Shown piece after piece: positions 53,827 through 63,093 of a stretch of 64,000 nt of DNA. This DNA is from Muribaculaceae bacterium (GTDB lineage: Bacteria; Bacteroidota; Bacteroidia; Bacteroidales; Muribaculaceae), in the NCBI GenBank assembly GCA_017505535.1, contig JAFVPD010000015.1:62001-126000 (forward strand), read 5' to 3'. The notes beneath the pieces are model-generated. The model did no database searches. It was not told where the DNA came from and saw only the letters and a list, made by a program, of their open reading frames with translations. How positions within the stretch are numbered: the stretch's first letter is position 1; every line of letters begins with the position of its first letter. The translations under genes were made by a program, and so were the position numbers.

Positions 53827-55161
53827 ATGAAAATAAGAATTTTAGGCGTAGTGTTATCGTTGTTAATGGCGCTATCAATGTCGGCTACAAAAGTTAAGAT
53901 AACAGGTAATATAAATAAAGGAACGTTGCAAACGGTAGATCTTTATGTGGCTATGAGTGGCGAAAATCCCGCTCCGGTTAATATGTCCGACGGAGGGAAA
54001 ACATATAGTGTTGAAGTAGATGCTACTGCACCGATGTTTTATTATATGATAGGTGTTATTACCGATTCATCTTCAAATCGTACACAGATATATGCTCCCA
54101 TTTATGTCAATCCGTCAAATTTGACGATACACATAGATGTAGTAAATGACGGTGCTGAAACTCGTTTTGTTTCAAGTGATAGCGACCAATCAATTTTGAC
54201 AAATTATTATCAAGATTTTTTGAATAAAAGATTTACAAAGTTGCCTCAGTATGGTCGAGAGGCTCCATTTTTTAACATGATTACCAACTATGCCGATTCA
54301 GTGGCCGAAATCGCAAAAAACGAAGTGGTTGCCGACTATCTGAGATTGCGAGGTTATCTTGATCGAGTGAGCGCAACAACGCAACTGAAAAAGATATATG
54401 AGAGACGTGGGTTAGTATTCCCCAAAGATGCCGAATTCACTATCATGTCAATCAAAGATGTCGAGCAAAACAAAGCATTACCTCATTTATTGTCAGAAAC
54501 AGCTCCGATCGTGGCCCTAAATATTGCAACCGGAGGGAATGTTGTTGATTGTATTGCGCGAGTGAAGACCGAGGTGAAGAATCAAGCATTGAGAAATGCA
54601 ATTGAAGACATTATTGTAAAACAATTCATGTCACAATACAATTATGAAAATGGTATTGAAAATGGACTTGATACGTTGAAAATGATTGCATCGTCTCGGC
54701 CTGATTATGCACAACTTGAGTATGCCTTTAAAATGAGTTCCTATTCTGCAGTAGGAGCGCCTCTTCCCGATGTGGCAATACATGATGTGGCAGGGAATGT
54801 TCACAAACTGTCGGAATTTAAGGGGAAATACATTGTCATTGATTTTTGGGCGTCATGGTGTGCCCCATGTAATAGAGAGATACCCTTTTTGAAAGAATTG
54901 GAAAAAACACTTGGAGTGGATAACGTTGTTTTTGTTGGACTCTCAGTAGATGAAGATACCGAAGCATGGAAAAATGCCTTGGTTAGACACGGATTAAATC
55001 ATAACCAATTTATTGCTCCCGAGGAAATTTCTATGATGCTAAATGTGCAGAGTATTCCTCGATATGTGATATATGATAAAAATGGCAAATTGCTACACCT
55101 CAATGCTCCACGTCCCAGCCAAGGTGATGAGTTGCGACAGTTGTTGTTGCAATTAAAATAG
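53827..55161 (+). CDS. TlpA-like thiol:disulfide oxidoreductase
   Basis: 444 residues with a signal peptide (ending MSMSATK). Residues ~20-120 are a beta-rich domain in the position of DUF4369, followed by a helical middle part. Residues ~305-444 form a thioredoxin domain with the active site WASWCAPCNREIPF (CxxC) and the cis-Pro segment VQSIPRYVIYD. It acts in the periplasm on protein disulfides. It lies within an envelope gene run. Confidence 0.88.
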   Translation: MKIRILGVVLSLLMALSMSATKVKITGNINKGTLQTVDLYVAMSGENPAPVNMSDGGKTYSVEVDATAPMFYYMIGVITDSSSNRTQIYAPIYVNPSNLTIHIDVVNDGAETRFVSSDSDQSILTNYYQDFLNKRFTKLPQYGREAPFFNMITNYADSVAEIAKNEVVADYLRLRGYLDRVSATTQLKKIYERRGLVFPKDAEFTIMSIKDVEQNKALPHLLSETAPIVALNIATGGNVVDCIARVKTEVKNQALRNAIEDIIVKQFMSQYNYENGIENGLDTLKMIASSRPDYAQLEYAFKMSSYSAVGAPLPDVAIHDVAGNVHKLSEFKGKYIVIDFWASWCAPCNREIPFLKELEKTLGVDNVVFVGLSVDEDTEAWKNALVRHGLNHNQFIAPEEISMMLNVQSIPRYVIYDKNGKLLHLNAPRPSQGDELRQLLLQLK

Positions 55162-55189
55162 AAGAGAAAAAAGCCTAAAATATAGAAGT

Positions 55190-55891
55190 ATGAAAAAGAT
55201 TTTATTTGCGATTGTTTTATCAGTAGTGTCTGCTGTACAAATTAACGCGCAAAATATACAGTTACACTATGATTTTGGTGGAGATTTGTATGATGAACTT
55301 GGAACACGTCCTTCGTTAACAACCACAGTCGAAATGTTTAAGCCCGATAAATGGGGTAGCACATTCTTCTTTGTCGATATGGATTATGCCAAAAATGAAG
55401 TGGCTTCGGCCTATTGGGAATTGGCTCGAGAACTTAAATTTTGGAAGGTCCCAATCTCGGTGCATGTAGAGTATGATGGTGGTATAAACTACATTAAAGA
55501 TAGCTACTTGGCTGGTGCGACTTATACGTTTAATAACAAAGATTTTACCAAAGGATTTTCAGCAAGTGTAATGTATAAATACATTCACAGCAATCCGTCG
55601 CCCAATAATTTCCAGTTTACAGCAACTTGGTATCTCCACTTTGGGCAAGGTAGATATTCTTTTACCGGATTTATGGATTTTTGGCGTGAACGTCACAATT
55701 CAGGTAATGGAAAAAGTCATTTGTTGACATTCCTTGCTGAGCCCCAATTCTGGGTAAACCTCAACGCATTCCCATGGGCTGATGATGATTTTAAATTAAG
55801 TGTAGGAACTGAGTGGGAGGTTTCATCTAATTTTGCTTTAATGGATGGGTGGTATTTAAATCCTACATTGGCTCTCAAGTGGACGTTTTAA
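55190..55891 (+). CDS. DUF5020 outer-membrane beta-barrel protein
   Basis: 233 residues with a signal peptide (ending INAQ). Alternating amphipathic strands run throughout (IQLHYDFGGDLYDEL, TVEMFKPDKWGSTFFFVDMDY, FQFTATWYLHFGQGRYSFTGF), and the end LNPTLALKWTF is the aromatic-terminated strand of an outer-membrane barrel. This matches the Tsx-like DUF5020 family. Nucleoside or other small-solute uptake is possible but unproven. Confidence 0.8.
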   Translation: MKKILFAIVLSVVSAVQINAQNIQLHYDFGGDLYDELGTRPSLTTTVEMFKPDKWGSTFFFVDMDYAKNEVASAYWELARELKFWKVPISVHVEYDGGINYIKDSYLAGATYTFNNKDFTKGFSASVMYKYIHSNPSPNNFQFTATWYLHFGQGRYSFTGFMDFWRERHNSGNGKSHLLTFLAEPQFWVNLNAFPWADDDFKLSVGTEWEVSSNFALMDGWYLNPTLALKWTF

Positions 55892-55894
55892 GCA

Positions 55895-56482
55895 ATGATG
55901 ACAATGACTGAAAAAGAGAAATGTCAAGCCAGAATGCTTTATGATGCCAACAATGATTTGGATTTAATAAAAGAGCGAGAATGGTGTAAGTGTCGTTGCC
56001 ATGAATTGAATAATATCTCGCCTGATAATCCCGACAAGCGACGACAAGTGCTTAAAAGTTTATTGGGTAAAGTAGGGCAACAGTTTGAGATATTATCTCC
56101 GTTTTATTGCGATTATGGATATAATATTGAGATTGGAGAATCGTTCTTTGCAAATCACAATCTTGTGATCCTTGATGGAGCAAAGGTTACTTTTGGCGAT
56201 AATGTGTTTATCGGACCCTCTTGTGGCTTTCATACCGCGACACACCCGCTTGATGTGGAACGTCGTAATGCAGGCCTTGAATGGGCACACCCAATCACAG
56301 TGGGTAATAATGTGTGGTTTGGTGCAAATGTAACGGTATTGCCGGGAGTGACAATAGGTGATAATTGTGTAATCGGAGCCGGAAGTGTTGTCACGCATGA
56401 CATTCCGGCGAATGTTGTCGCATTTGGAAATCCATGTCGTGTTCATCGTAGTTTAGAACAACCTCACAATCTTGATGATTGA
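55895..56482 (+). CDS. Maltose/galactoside O-acetyltransferase-like protein
   Basis: 195 residues of the left-handed beta-helix acetyltransferase family. An N-terminal Mac domain (KCQARMLYDANNDLDLIKER) is followed by hexapeptide repeats (IGESFFANHNLVILDGAKVTFGD, VGNNVWFGANVTVLPGVTIGDN, VIGAGSVVTHD). The catalytic His is in GFHTATHPLD. It transfers acetyl from acetyl-CoA to a sugar hydroxyl in the cytoplasm. It lies 3 bp after the DUF5020 gene. Confidence 0.92.
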   Translation: MMTMTEKEKCQARMLYDANNDLDLIKEREWCKCRCHELNNISPDNPDKRRQVLKSLLGKVGQQFEILSPFYCDYGYNIEIGESFFANHNLVILDGAKVTFGDNVFIGPSCGFHTATHPLDVERRNAGLEWAHPITVGNNVWFGANVTVLPGVTIGDNCVIGAGSVVTHDIPANVVAFGNPCRVHRSLEQPHNLDD

Positions 56483-56555
56483 TATAATGCCCTAAATGGC
56501 AGAAACAATAGCTATTAATAGTATTTGATCAAACTCGCGATATAAGTTTTGAGGT

Positions 56556-56612
56556 TTCGCATGTTCACAGGTTGGTAATATAACTCCGACTTGAGAACAT
56601 GCGAATTTTTAT
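56556..56612 (+). terminator. Long-loop inverted repeat followed by T-run
   Basis: Perfect 11-bp stem TTCGCATGTTC (56556-56566) / GAACATGCGAA (56595-56605) with a 28-nt loop, followed by TTTTTAT. It can end the acetyltransferase transcript, or be a binding site next to the sigma-factor promoter 11 bp further on. Confidence 0.55.
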
Positions 56613-56622
56613 AATGAAAAGA

Positions 56623-56648
56623 TGTAACATTTGAAGATGTAACTCGTC
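56623..56648 (+). promoter_or_regulatory. Candidate ECF-type autoregulatory promoter
   Basis: TGTAAC (56623-56628), a 16-nt spacer and CGTC (56645-56648) resemble the AAC / CGTC boxes of ECF sigma promoters and sit directly before the ECF sigma gene. GATGTAAC is also repeated at 56636-56643. The -10 is so close to the ATG that the message would be nearly leaderless. This is a proposal only. Confidence 0.4.
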
Positions 56649-56654
56649 TTATAA

Positions 56655-57152
56655 ATGAGTATGGACAAAAAAGAGTTTGAAACACAGGCAAAACGTTTGC
56701 GCCCTCAATTGGTAAAGCAAGCATATCGGGTTCTTGGGAGTGAAACTGAGGCCGATGATATTGCGCAAGAAACGCTATTAAAATTGTGGGGAATGCGAGA
56801 ACAACTTGATGAATATAGTTCATTAGATGCTCTTGCGTTTGTTGTAACTCGACATCTGTGTCTTGACAATTTAAAGCGCATGAGAATGTTATCGCTTGAT
56901 GAAGTTGATGTTTCAGCTATAACTTCTGATTTAAACACTGAAGAGCCAACTCAAGCTCGCATTGACGAGTTGAATGCACTGATAAAACGATTGCCCGATG
57001 GCCAACAGATAATATTGCGCATGAAGCACATCGATGGTATGGAAACGTCGGAGATTGCGCAGATGATTGGCTCAACCGATGGAGCCGTGCGAGTTCAACT
57101 ATCAAGAGCGAGAAATAAAGTAAGAGAACTTTTCTTAAATAAAAAACTATGA
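56655..57152 (+). CDS. ECF-family RNA polymerase sigma factor
   Basis: 165 residues. Region 2 is ~5-75 (RPQLVKQAYRVLGSETEADDIAQETLLKLW) and region 4 ~105-160 (IKRLPDGQQIILRMKHIDGMETSEIAQMIGSTDGAVRVQLSRARNKV without a break in the helix-turn-helix). It directs RNA polymerase to a small envelope-response regulon. Its stop overlaps the next gene's start by 4 bp, the usual sigma/anti-sigma arrangement. Confidence 0.93.
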   Translation: MSMDKKEFETQAKRLRPQLVKQAYRVLGSETEADDIAQETLLKLWGMREQLDEYSSLDALAFVVTRHLCLDNLKRMRMLSLDEVDVSAITSDLNTEEPTQARIDELNALIKRLPDGQQIILRMKHIDGMETSEIAQMIGSTDGAVRVQLSRARNKVRELFLNKKL

Positions 57153-57691
57153 GAGAGGAAAATATTAATAATGAAAATGTTCGGGATTTGATGGAACGCT
57201 TTATGGCCGGTGAAACAACTTGTGCTCAAGAGCAAATGTTGTATGAGTATTTCAGACGGAGAGAGTTGCCCAAGGATATGGAGCAATACCGAACAATGAT
57301 GCTATGGTATGCGGCCGGAATGCCTGATGATGTTAGCTCAGTAACGTCTCATCGACGTGGTGTTATGAGCCATTTGCGCTGGTGGCATTATGCAAGCATT
57401 GCTGCATCACTGATGGTGTTGAGCATGATGTGCGCTAAATTTATAGATTCACAGTCTCAACCCCAAGAATATGCAATCTATGAGGGCAGTTATATTGTGA
57501 GAGATGGTGTGAAAATCACCGATCTTGATATTATTATGCCTGAGATAAAACAGGCTGAGGCTTATGTTGAAAGTATTCATCACCCCGTTTTTTCTACTGA
57601 TGAAATGCTTACTGAGTGCGTTATTCGTGGAATAGAAGATAAGCAAACTCAAGAGATGGTTCGAAATGTGATTTTTGAGAATAAAGAATGA
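57149..57691 (+). CDS. Probable membrane anti-sigma factor
   Basis: 180 residues. An N-terminal cytoplasmic part (RDLMERFMAGETTCAQEQMLYEYFRRRELP) is followed by one transmembrane helix near residues 75-95 (YASIAASLMVLSMMCAKF) and a ~85-residue periplasmic domain. The layout (sigma-binding N-terminus, one TM, extracytoplasmic sensor) and the overlap with the sigma gene fit an anti-sigma factor. There is no zinc (ZAS) motif and no FecR signature. Confidence 0.75.
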   Translation: MREENINNENVRDLMERFMAGETTCAQEQMLYEYFRRRELPKDMEQYRTMMLWYAAGMPDDVSSVTSHRRGVMSHLRWWHYASIAASLMVLSMMCAKFIDSQSQPQEYAIYEGSYIVRDGVKITDLDIIMPEIKQAEAYVESIHHPVFSTDEMLTECVIRGIEDKQTQEMVRNVIFENKE

Positions 57692-57714
57692 TATAATCCT
57701 AAAACTAAAATATT

Positions 57715-58362
57715 ATGAATAAAATCAGTGTGACAATATTATTGGCGATGAGCACGTTGATGGCTGTGGCTCAAGGTAAAATAGATAAAGCTGTTGCCGA
57801 GGTTGAGAAGAGTCAGGGGGTGAGTATAACTTGCACCGAGAAACGCGACCCAGAGACAAAGCAAGTCTATAAAATGTCGAAGGTTATAAAATTTACCGAT
57901 AAACGACTCGCCACAAAGGTAACAGAAGCGATAATTGCAGAATCGGAAAATGCAATAGAATATACTCGCATTGACACGGAGATTTATCAGGTGATTTTTG
58001 TTGATGGAGGTAGGCGAATGGAATATTACATCGCAAAATATGATAAAAATACTGATTCTTGGGTGCTTGTCGTTGATATAAGGAAAACCAAACAATCAAC
58101 GCGAGTGAGTCCTTCGAAGAGGAGACGAACCCTTAAGTCCAAAGATTATTCAATAAATATTGATGGGATTGACATAGAGTATTGGAGAAATTTAGCATCT
58201 AAGATTGACGGAAATATTTTCTATTTGGGAAATGTTGATTCACTTGGAAATATAGAATTGCCCGAAATAGATATGAGTAGTATTACCGGAGATTTGAATA
58301 ATTTGGAAATTGTAATTGGAGACAATTCATTGTCAAGCGATACATCTAAACAACAAAAATAG
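57715..58362 (+). CDS. Exported protein of the ECF sigma operon
   Basis: 215 residues with a signal peptide (ISVTILLAMSTLMAVAQ). The first part resembles small Bacteroidales periplasmic domains of the DUF5024 kind (IDKAVAEVEKSQGVSITCTE, MEYYIAKYDKNTDSWVLVVDI), although I am not sure of the family. The second half is acidic and lacks a known domain. It lies 23 bp behind the anti-sigma gene and is closed by a strong terminator. It may be a co-regulator or the response output. Confidence 0.7.
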   Translation: MNKISVTILLAMSTLMAVAQGKIDKAVAEVEKSQGVSITCTEKRDPETKQVYKMSKVIKFTDKRLATKVTEAIIAESENAIEYTRIDTEIYQVIFVDGGRRMEYYIAKYDKNTDSWVLVVDIRKTKQSTRVSPSKRRRTLKSKDYSINIDGIDIEYWRNLASKIDGNIFYLGNVDSLGNIELPEIDMSSITGDLNNLEIVIGDNSLSSDTSKQQK

Positions 58363-58387
58363 TCAGAGAAATTCCGGTGAAAAAAAC

Positions 58388-58420
58388 AATGGCGACCCAA
58401 AAGGGGTCGCCATTGTTTTT
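58388..58420 (+). terminator. Terminator of the ECF sigma operon
   Basis: 12-bp stem CAATGGCGACCC / GGGTCGCCATTG with a 3-nt (AAAAG) loop region, followed by TTTTTTATA. The FKBP gene converges from the other side. Confidence 0.93.
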
Positions 58421-58441
58421 TATAAAGTGGTATTTTGGGGA

Positions 58442-58999
58442 TCAGTTTACGTCAACCTCGTAGAATGGAATGTCAACTAATTTGATGTTGAAGTGCAATG
58501 CTGAAAATGGTTTTATTGTACCCATATCAGACGCTCCATATCCGAGTGCATAAGGAATAATTACTTCGCAACTATCTCCTACGTGCATATTAGCCAATGC
58601 AACTTTCCAACCGTCTATAACACCATAACATTTTTGACGATAAATACTATCTCCGTTAGCCGTAAGATTGTAAGAAGAATCAAATGGTTCGTCGTTATAT
58701 AGACGACCAATGTATTTAACATCAACAGTGCTTGTTAATAATGGTGACAAATTGTCTTTAGTTAAAGAGCGATCATTGAAGTAGTGAATGAGAATATATT
58801 GGGCTTTATCCCATTCGGGATATAACGCTTGATAATAGAGCGATCCATCGCTGTTTGTGCGATTTTGTTGCTCATAAAACCATTGTTCGTTGGCTTCGCG
58901 CCATTCGCGGAATTCTTCCCACGTATTTTCATCGTCCATGCCGCAAGACGAAATGAGTGCGACAATGGTTGCAACTAATATCAATGGAAATTTTTTCAT
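58442..58999 (-). CDS. FKBP-type peptidyl-prolyl isomerase lipoprotein
   Basis: 185 residues with a lipoprotein signal (TIVALISSC, Cys19). The C-terminal ~85 residues form the FKBP domain (YGVIDGWKVALANMHVGDSCEVIIP then LGYGASDMGTIKPFSALHFNIKL). It would catalyse proline isomerisation of envelope proteins in the periplasm. It lies 14 bp behind the lemA-like gene. Confidence 0.88.
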   Translation of the reverse strand: MKKFPLILVATIVALISSCGMDDENTWEEFREWREANEQWFYEQQNRTNSDGSLYYQALYPEWDKAQYILIHYFNDRSLTKDNLSPLLTSTVDVKYIGRLYNDEPFDSSYNLTANGDSIYRQKCYGVIDGWKVALANMHVGDSCEVIIPYALGYGASDMGTIKPFSALHFNIKLVDIPFYEVDVN

Positions 59000-59013
59000 T
59001 ATCAGAGAGTTAA

Positions 59014-59622
59014 TTAAAATTCTACAACAGGAGCTTTCGAAGCACCTTCTTCGGCTTTAAATTGAGGTCTTGCGTCAAAGCCAAAAATAGATGCAAAGAT
59101 ATTGCCTGGGAATTTTTTAATAGTTGTGTTATAGTCTTTTACCGCTTCGGTGTATCGTTGACGCTCAGTTGAGATGCGATTCTCTGTGCCTTCAAGTTGA
59201 GTTTGCAAGTCTTGAAAGTTAGTGTTTGCTTTCAAGTCGGGGTAGGCTTCTCTCACTGCATTAACATAAATGTCAAGAGCACCTTTGAGAGCACCTTGTG
59301 CTTGTTGGAAGTTGTTGAGCGCATCTTGTGATTTTGCTGCTTCGGACGCAGGAATTGCATTAGCATCGTTATAAGCTTTAGTCAATCCGGCACGAGCATT
59401 TGTTACGGCCTCAAGAGTGTTGCTTTCGTGAGATGCGTAACCTTTTACTGTGCTTACAAGGTTAGGAATCAAATCGGCTCTACGTTGATACTGATTCTCA
59501 ACTTGAGCCCAAGTTTGTTCAACTACTTGTTCTTTTTCTACCATGCCATTATATTGGCTGCAGCCTGAAAAACAAAAAATTACAGCAACTACAATTATGC
59601 CTAATAATACTAACTTTTTCAT
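59014..59622 (-). CDS. lemA: LemA family lipoprotein
   Basis: 202 residues with a lipoprotein signal (VAVIFCFSGC, Cys21). The LemA core follows (QTWAQVENQYQRRADLIPNLVSTVKGYA, EAYPDLKANTNFQDLQTQLEGTENRI, YNTTIKKFPGNIFASIFGF). LemA proteins are helical envelope proteins of poorly defined function. It lies between glyS and the FKBP gene on one strand with short gaps. Confidence 0.93.
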   Translation of the reverse strand: MKKLVLLGIIVVAVIFCFSGCSQYNGMVEKEQVVEQTWAQVENQYQRRADLIPNLVSTVKGYASHESNTLEAVTNARAGLTKAYNDANAIPASEAAKSQDALNNFQQAQGALKGALDIYVNAVREAYPDLKANTNFQDLQTQLEGTENRISTERQRYTEAVKDYNTTIKKFPGNIFASIFGFDARPQFKAEEGASKAPVVEF

Positions 59623-59645
59623 ATTAATAGCTGATTTAGATTATT

Positions 59646-61190
59646 TTATGCAAGTTTACGCAATAGCGCATTTAAGCTCACATGGTCATGTATGAGTTTG
59701 TGAAGATCGGCAATTGCTACGCGGTTTTGTTGCATAGAATCACGTTCACGAAGAGTAACAGTGCCATCTTCAAGAGTTTGGTGGTCAACGGTGATACAGA
59801 ATGGAGTTCCAATTGCATCTTGACGGCGATAGCGTTTTCCAATTGAGTCTTTTTCTTCATAGTGAGTAGTGAAGTCAAACTTGAGATCGTTAACGATTTC
59901 GCGCGCTTTTTCGGGGAGACCATCTTTTCTCACAAGAGGCATCACGGCACATTTTACAGGTGCAAGAGCTGCAGGAAGGTGTAGTACAACACGAGTGTCG
60001 CCTCCTTCAAGTTTTTGTTCTTCATAAGAAGAGCAAAGAACAGAAAGGAACATGCGGTCAACACCGATTGAGGTCTCAATTACGTATGGAACATATGATT
60101 CATTGAGTTCAGGATCAAAGTATTTGATGTTCTTTCCTGAATATTTTTCGTGTTGAGAAAGGTCAAAGTTGGTGCGAGAGTGAATACCTTCAACTTCTTT
60201 GAACCCAAAAGGCATTTCAAATTCGATGTCGGTCGCTGCGTTGGCATAGTGGGCAAGTTTATCGTGGTCGTGATAGCGATATTTTTCATCGCCAAGACCA
60301 AGCGCTTTGTGCCATTTTAGGCGAGTTTCTTTCCATTTTGCAAACCATTTGAGTTCTTCACCGGGACGTACAAAGAATTGCATTTCCATTTGTTCAAATT
60401 CACGCATGCGGAAGATGAATTGGCGAGCGACAATCTCATTACGGAACGCTTTACCAATTTGAGCGATACCAAAAGGCAGACGCATGCGACCTGTTTTTTG
60501 CACGTTGAGGTAGTTGACAAAAATACCTTGTGCTGTTTCGGGACGCAAATAAACTGCCATAGCACCATCGGCAGTACTACCCATTTCGGTTTTGAACATG
60601 AGGTTGAATTGTCTCACTTCGGTCCAGTTTTTAGTACCTGAGATGGGGCAAACGATTTCTTGATCGATAATGATTTGACGTAGTTCGTCAAGATTGTTGT
60701 CGTTTAGAGCTTGAGCAAAGCGTTCGTGTAGAGCATCACGTTTAGCTGCAATTTCTTGAACGCGAGGATTTGTTTGACGGAAAAGTGCTTCATCAAATGA
60801 TTCTCCGAAACGTTTAGCTGCTTTAGCAACTTCTTTTTCGATTTTATCGTCCATTTTTGCTAGTTCTTCTTCAATGAGAACGTCGGCACGATAACGTTTC
60901 TTAGAGTCTTTGTTGTCAATTAAAGGGTCGTTAAATGCATCAACGTGTCCTGATGCTTTCCAAATTGTTGGGTGCATAAAAATTGCAGAGTCAATACCAA
61001 CGATGTTTTCGTTGAGTAGAGTCATCGCGTCCCACCAATAGCGCTTGATATTGTTTTTTAGTTCAACACCATTTTGACCATAGTCGTAAACGGCAGATAA
61101 ACCATCATAAATTTCACTTGATTGAAAAACAAAACCGTATTCCTTGGCGTGTGAAACGATTTTTTTGAAAACTTCTTCTTGTTGAGCCAT
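59646..61190 (-). CDS. glyS: Glycine--tRNA ligase (homodimeric type)
   Basis: 514 residues, the typical length of the alpha2 glycyl-tRNA synthetase. Class II motifs are present: motif 1/2 region LPFGIAQIGKAFRNEI...FRMREFEQMEMQFFV near residue 230 and motif 3 TSIGVDRMFL near 370. A C-terminal anticodon-binding domain follows (APVKCAVMPLVRKDGLPEKA). It is essential for translation. No T-box is visible upstream. Confidence 0.97.
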   Translation of the reverse strand: MAQQEEVFKKIVSHAKEYGFVFQSSEIYDGLSAVYDYGQNGVELKNNIKRYWWDAMTLLNENIVGIDSAIFMHPTIWKASGHVDAFNDPLIDNKDSKKRYRADVLIEEELAKMDDKIEKEVAKAAKRFGESFDEALFRQTNPRVQEIAAKRDALHERFAQALNDNNLDELRQIIIDQEIVCPISGTKNWTEVRQFNLMFKTEMGSTADGAMAVYLRPETAQGIFVNYLNVQKTGRMRLPFGIAQIGKAFRNEIVARQFIFRMREFEQMEMQFFVRPGEELKWFAKWKETRLKWHKALGLGDEKYRYHDHDKLAHYANAATDIEFEMPFGFKEVEGIHSRTNFDLSQHEKYSGKNIKYFDPELNESYVPYVIETSIGVDRMFLSVLCSSYEEQKLEGGDTRVVLHLPAALAPVKCAVMPLVRKDGLPEKAREIVNDLKFDFTTHYEEKDSIGKRYRRQDAIGTPFCITVDHQTLEDGTVTLRERDSMQQNRVAIADLHKLIHDHVSLNALLRKLA

Positions 61191-61350
61191 AATAGGTATA
61201 AATTAATAATTATTGATTGTCAATGGGTTGCATCGCTGGCTGTGATGTCCCATTTGGAGTGCAAATTTACGCAAAAATATTGAGACTTCAGCATATTTAC
61301 AGAAATGACCATAAATATTGACAAATCTTCACTATCTATGCTTCGAGGGA

Positions 61351-63087
61351 TTATTCCCCAAAAAGGATTTTCCGGTCTCGTTGAATTGCCGGAGCAACGA
61401 TGTCTTGTGGAATGAACTTCCAGTGGTTCAGTGGTTTGGCCTCGATTGTGCCTGATTTCTTAATGAGATTCATTAGATGGAATCGCAAGTCAATATCGGT
61501 TGCCCATGTGATTCTTTTTGTGAGCTCATCGGCCGGAATACCTGCTCCTTGAGTGAGAAGATTACCTCCGCCATTGCCTCGATAGGAATTAATTGCAACA
61601 CGATAAATGCGCTCGGGGTCAAATGATGTGCCATCTGACATTGATGAGATTGAGATGCGTTGTCCTTTCTCTTTTGTCGCATCTACGGTGTAGATGATGC
61701 CTGCTGCTGAGTCAAAGTTGAATGTCGGATTCTCAAATTTTAATATTCCATTGGAATTTTCTGTGAGACGTAGGAGATGGTCTTCGGGTGTTTTAATAGT
61801 TGAAATCCACAGGTCGTAGGACATTTCAAGATAATCTTTAATCTCTTTTCCTGAAAGGTTCATGACATACAACATGTTCTCATATTTGTAGAGGTTGAAC
61901 ATGTCGCTCATTTTGATTTCGCCTTCATCAATTGTCGCATCGTATGATAATGGGGCAGCCATGGAAATCTCTGCGCCAGAGAGAGAGAGCTGGAGGGTGT
62001 GAATTAAATCGACAAAGGCCGATGGACCGAAGTAGGCGTCTCGTGTTTTTAGAGGGTTGCGGTTGTATCCAATGGGTTGAGACACAAATTGTCCAATGAT
62101 TTCTTTGTCTTTGTTGAACTTTTCATTGAATTCAGCGGTTGGAGTATATTTTGAAATTGTCTCCAATTGTGTGGAGATTTGTTTGTTGATAACTTTCCCG
62201 TCGTGGAGGGTGAATGTGATTGTAGCAACAGCTACAAGATTCCCGTTATTTGCCGGATTGAGTAGCGAAACTTGTTCATTTGCAATGTTGTAAAAAGTTT
62301 TGTTGGCTCGGCGATGGTCGTGTCCGCAAAGAATGAGGTCAAAGCCAGGTATGTTGCGAGCTATGAGTTCCGATGCATTTTCGGTGAGGGGCCCGGCCGA
62401 GCGTGTGCTGTCAACTCCTGAATGAAAAAGTCCTATTACAAAATCGGGCTTTTCGGTGTCGTGTATAATGTCAATCCATTTGCGGGCAGTCTCGGCCATG
62501 TCATCAAAACGTAGTCCACTCCACAAGTTTTCAGGCAACCATGCCGGAATTCCGGGAGTAGTGAGTCCTAAGATGGCAAATTTTAGGCCAAGTCGTTCTA
62601 TGATGGTGTATGGCTTGATGTAGGGCTCGTCAGTAGCTGTATTAATGATATTTGCTCCAATAAAAGGGAAATCACATTGCTTAAACCAACGATCATATAC
62701 GGCATGTCCGGCCTCAATGTCATGATTGCCAACTGAAGCGGCATCATATCCCATGTGGTTCATCATTCTTGCAACAATATGGGTGCTCGCAGTATCGAGA
62801 AAGTTGTAGTAATAAACAGTTGGTTGTCCTTGGAGGATATCGCCATTATCAAGTAATATTACGTTTTCATTGCCCAATGAATCGCGTTGGGCTTTAACGT
62901 ATGAGTCAATATTGGCAAGGCTTGCATTCCATGCCTTACGGTTGATGAAATCATAGGGGAAAAGATTTCCATGTATGTCGGAAGTTTCAATGACGCGTAT
63001 CGTGACTTGAGTCGTATCTTGGGCTGAAATTGAGTTGGATAGCATCATTAAAATAGAGAATAGGATCGAAATATGTAGTCGGTTCAT
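61351..63087 (-). CDS. Periplasmic 5'-nucleotidase / 2',3'-cyclic phosphodiesterase (UshA/CpdB family)
   Basis: 578 residues with a signal peptide (ending SISAQ). The metallophosphatase motifs are complete: ETSDIHGNLFPYDF, LLDNGDILQGQP, SVGNHDIEAGH, GLFHSGVD and LCGHDHRRAN. The C-terminal substrate domain contains YRVAINSYRGNGGGNLLTQG, whose GNGGG loop is typical of CpdB-type 3'-nucleotidases. It scavenges nucleotides in the periplasm. It lies 6 bp behind the DUF3108 gene, so they form an operon. Confidence 0.9.
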   Translation of the reverse strand: MNRLHISILFSILMMLSNSISAQDTTQVTIRVIETSDIHGNLFPYDFINRKAWNASLANIDSYVKAQRDSLGNENVILLDNGDILQGQPTVYYYNFLDTASTHIVARMMNHMGYDAASVGNHDIEAGHAVYDRWFKQCDFPFIGANIINTATDEPYIKPYTIIERLGLKFAILGLTTPGIPAWLPENLWSGLRFDDMAETARKWIDIIHDTEKPDFVIGLFHSGVDSTRSAGPLTENASELIARNIPGFDLILCGHDHRRANKTFYNIANEQVSLLNPANNGNLVAVATITFTLHDGKVINKQISTQLETISKYTPTAEFNEKFNKDKEIIGQFVSQPIGYNRNPLKTRDAYFGPSAFVDLIHTLQLSLSGAEISMAAPLSYDATIDEGEIKMSDMFNLYKYENMLYVMNLSGKEIKDYLEMSYDLWISTIKTPEDHLLRLTENSNGILKFENPTFNFDSAAGIIYTVDATKEKGQRISISSMSDGTSFDPERIYRVAINSYRGNGGGNLLTQGAGIPADELTKRITWATDIDLRFHLMNLIKKSGTIEAKPLNHWKFIPQDIVAPAIQRDRKILFGE

Positions 63088-63093
63088 TTGTGA

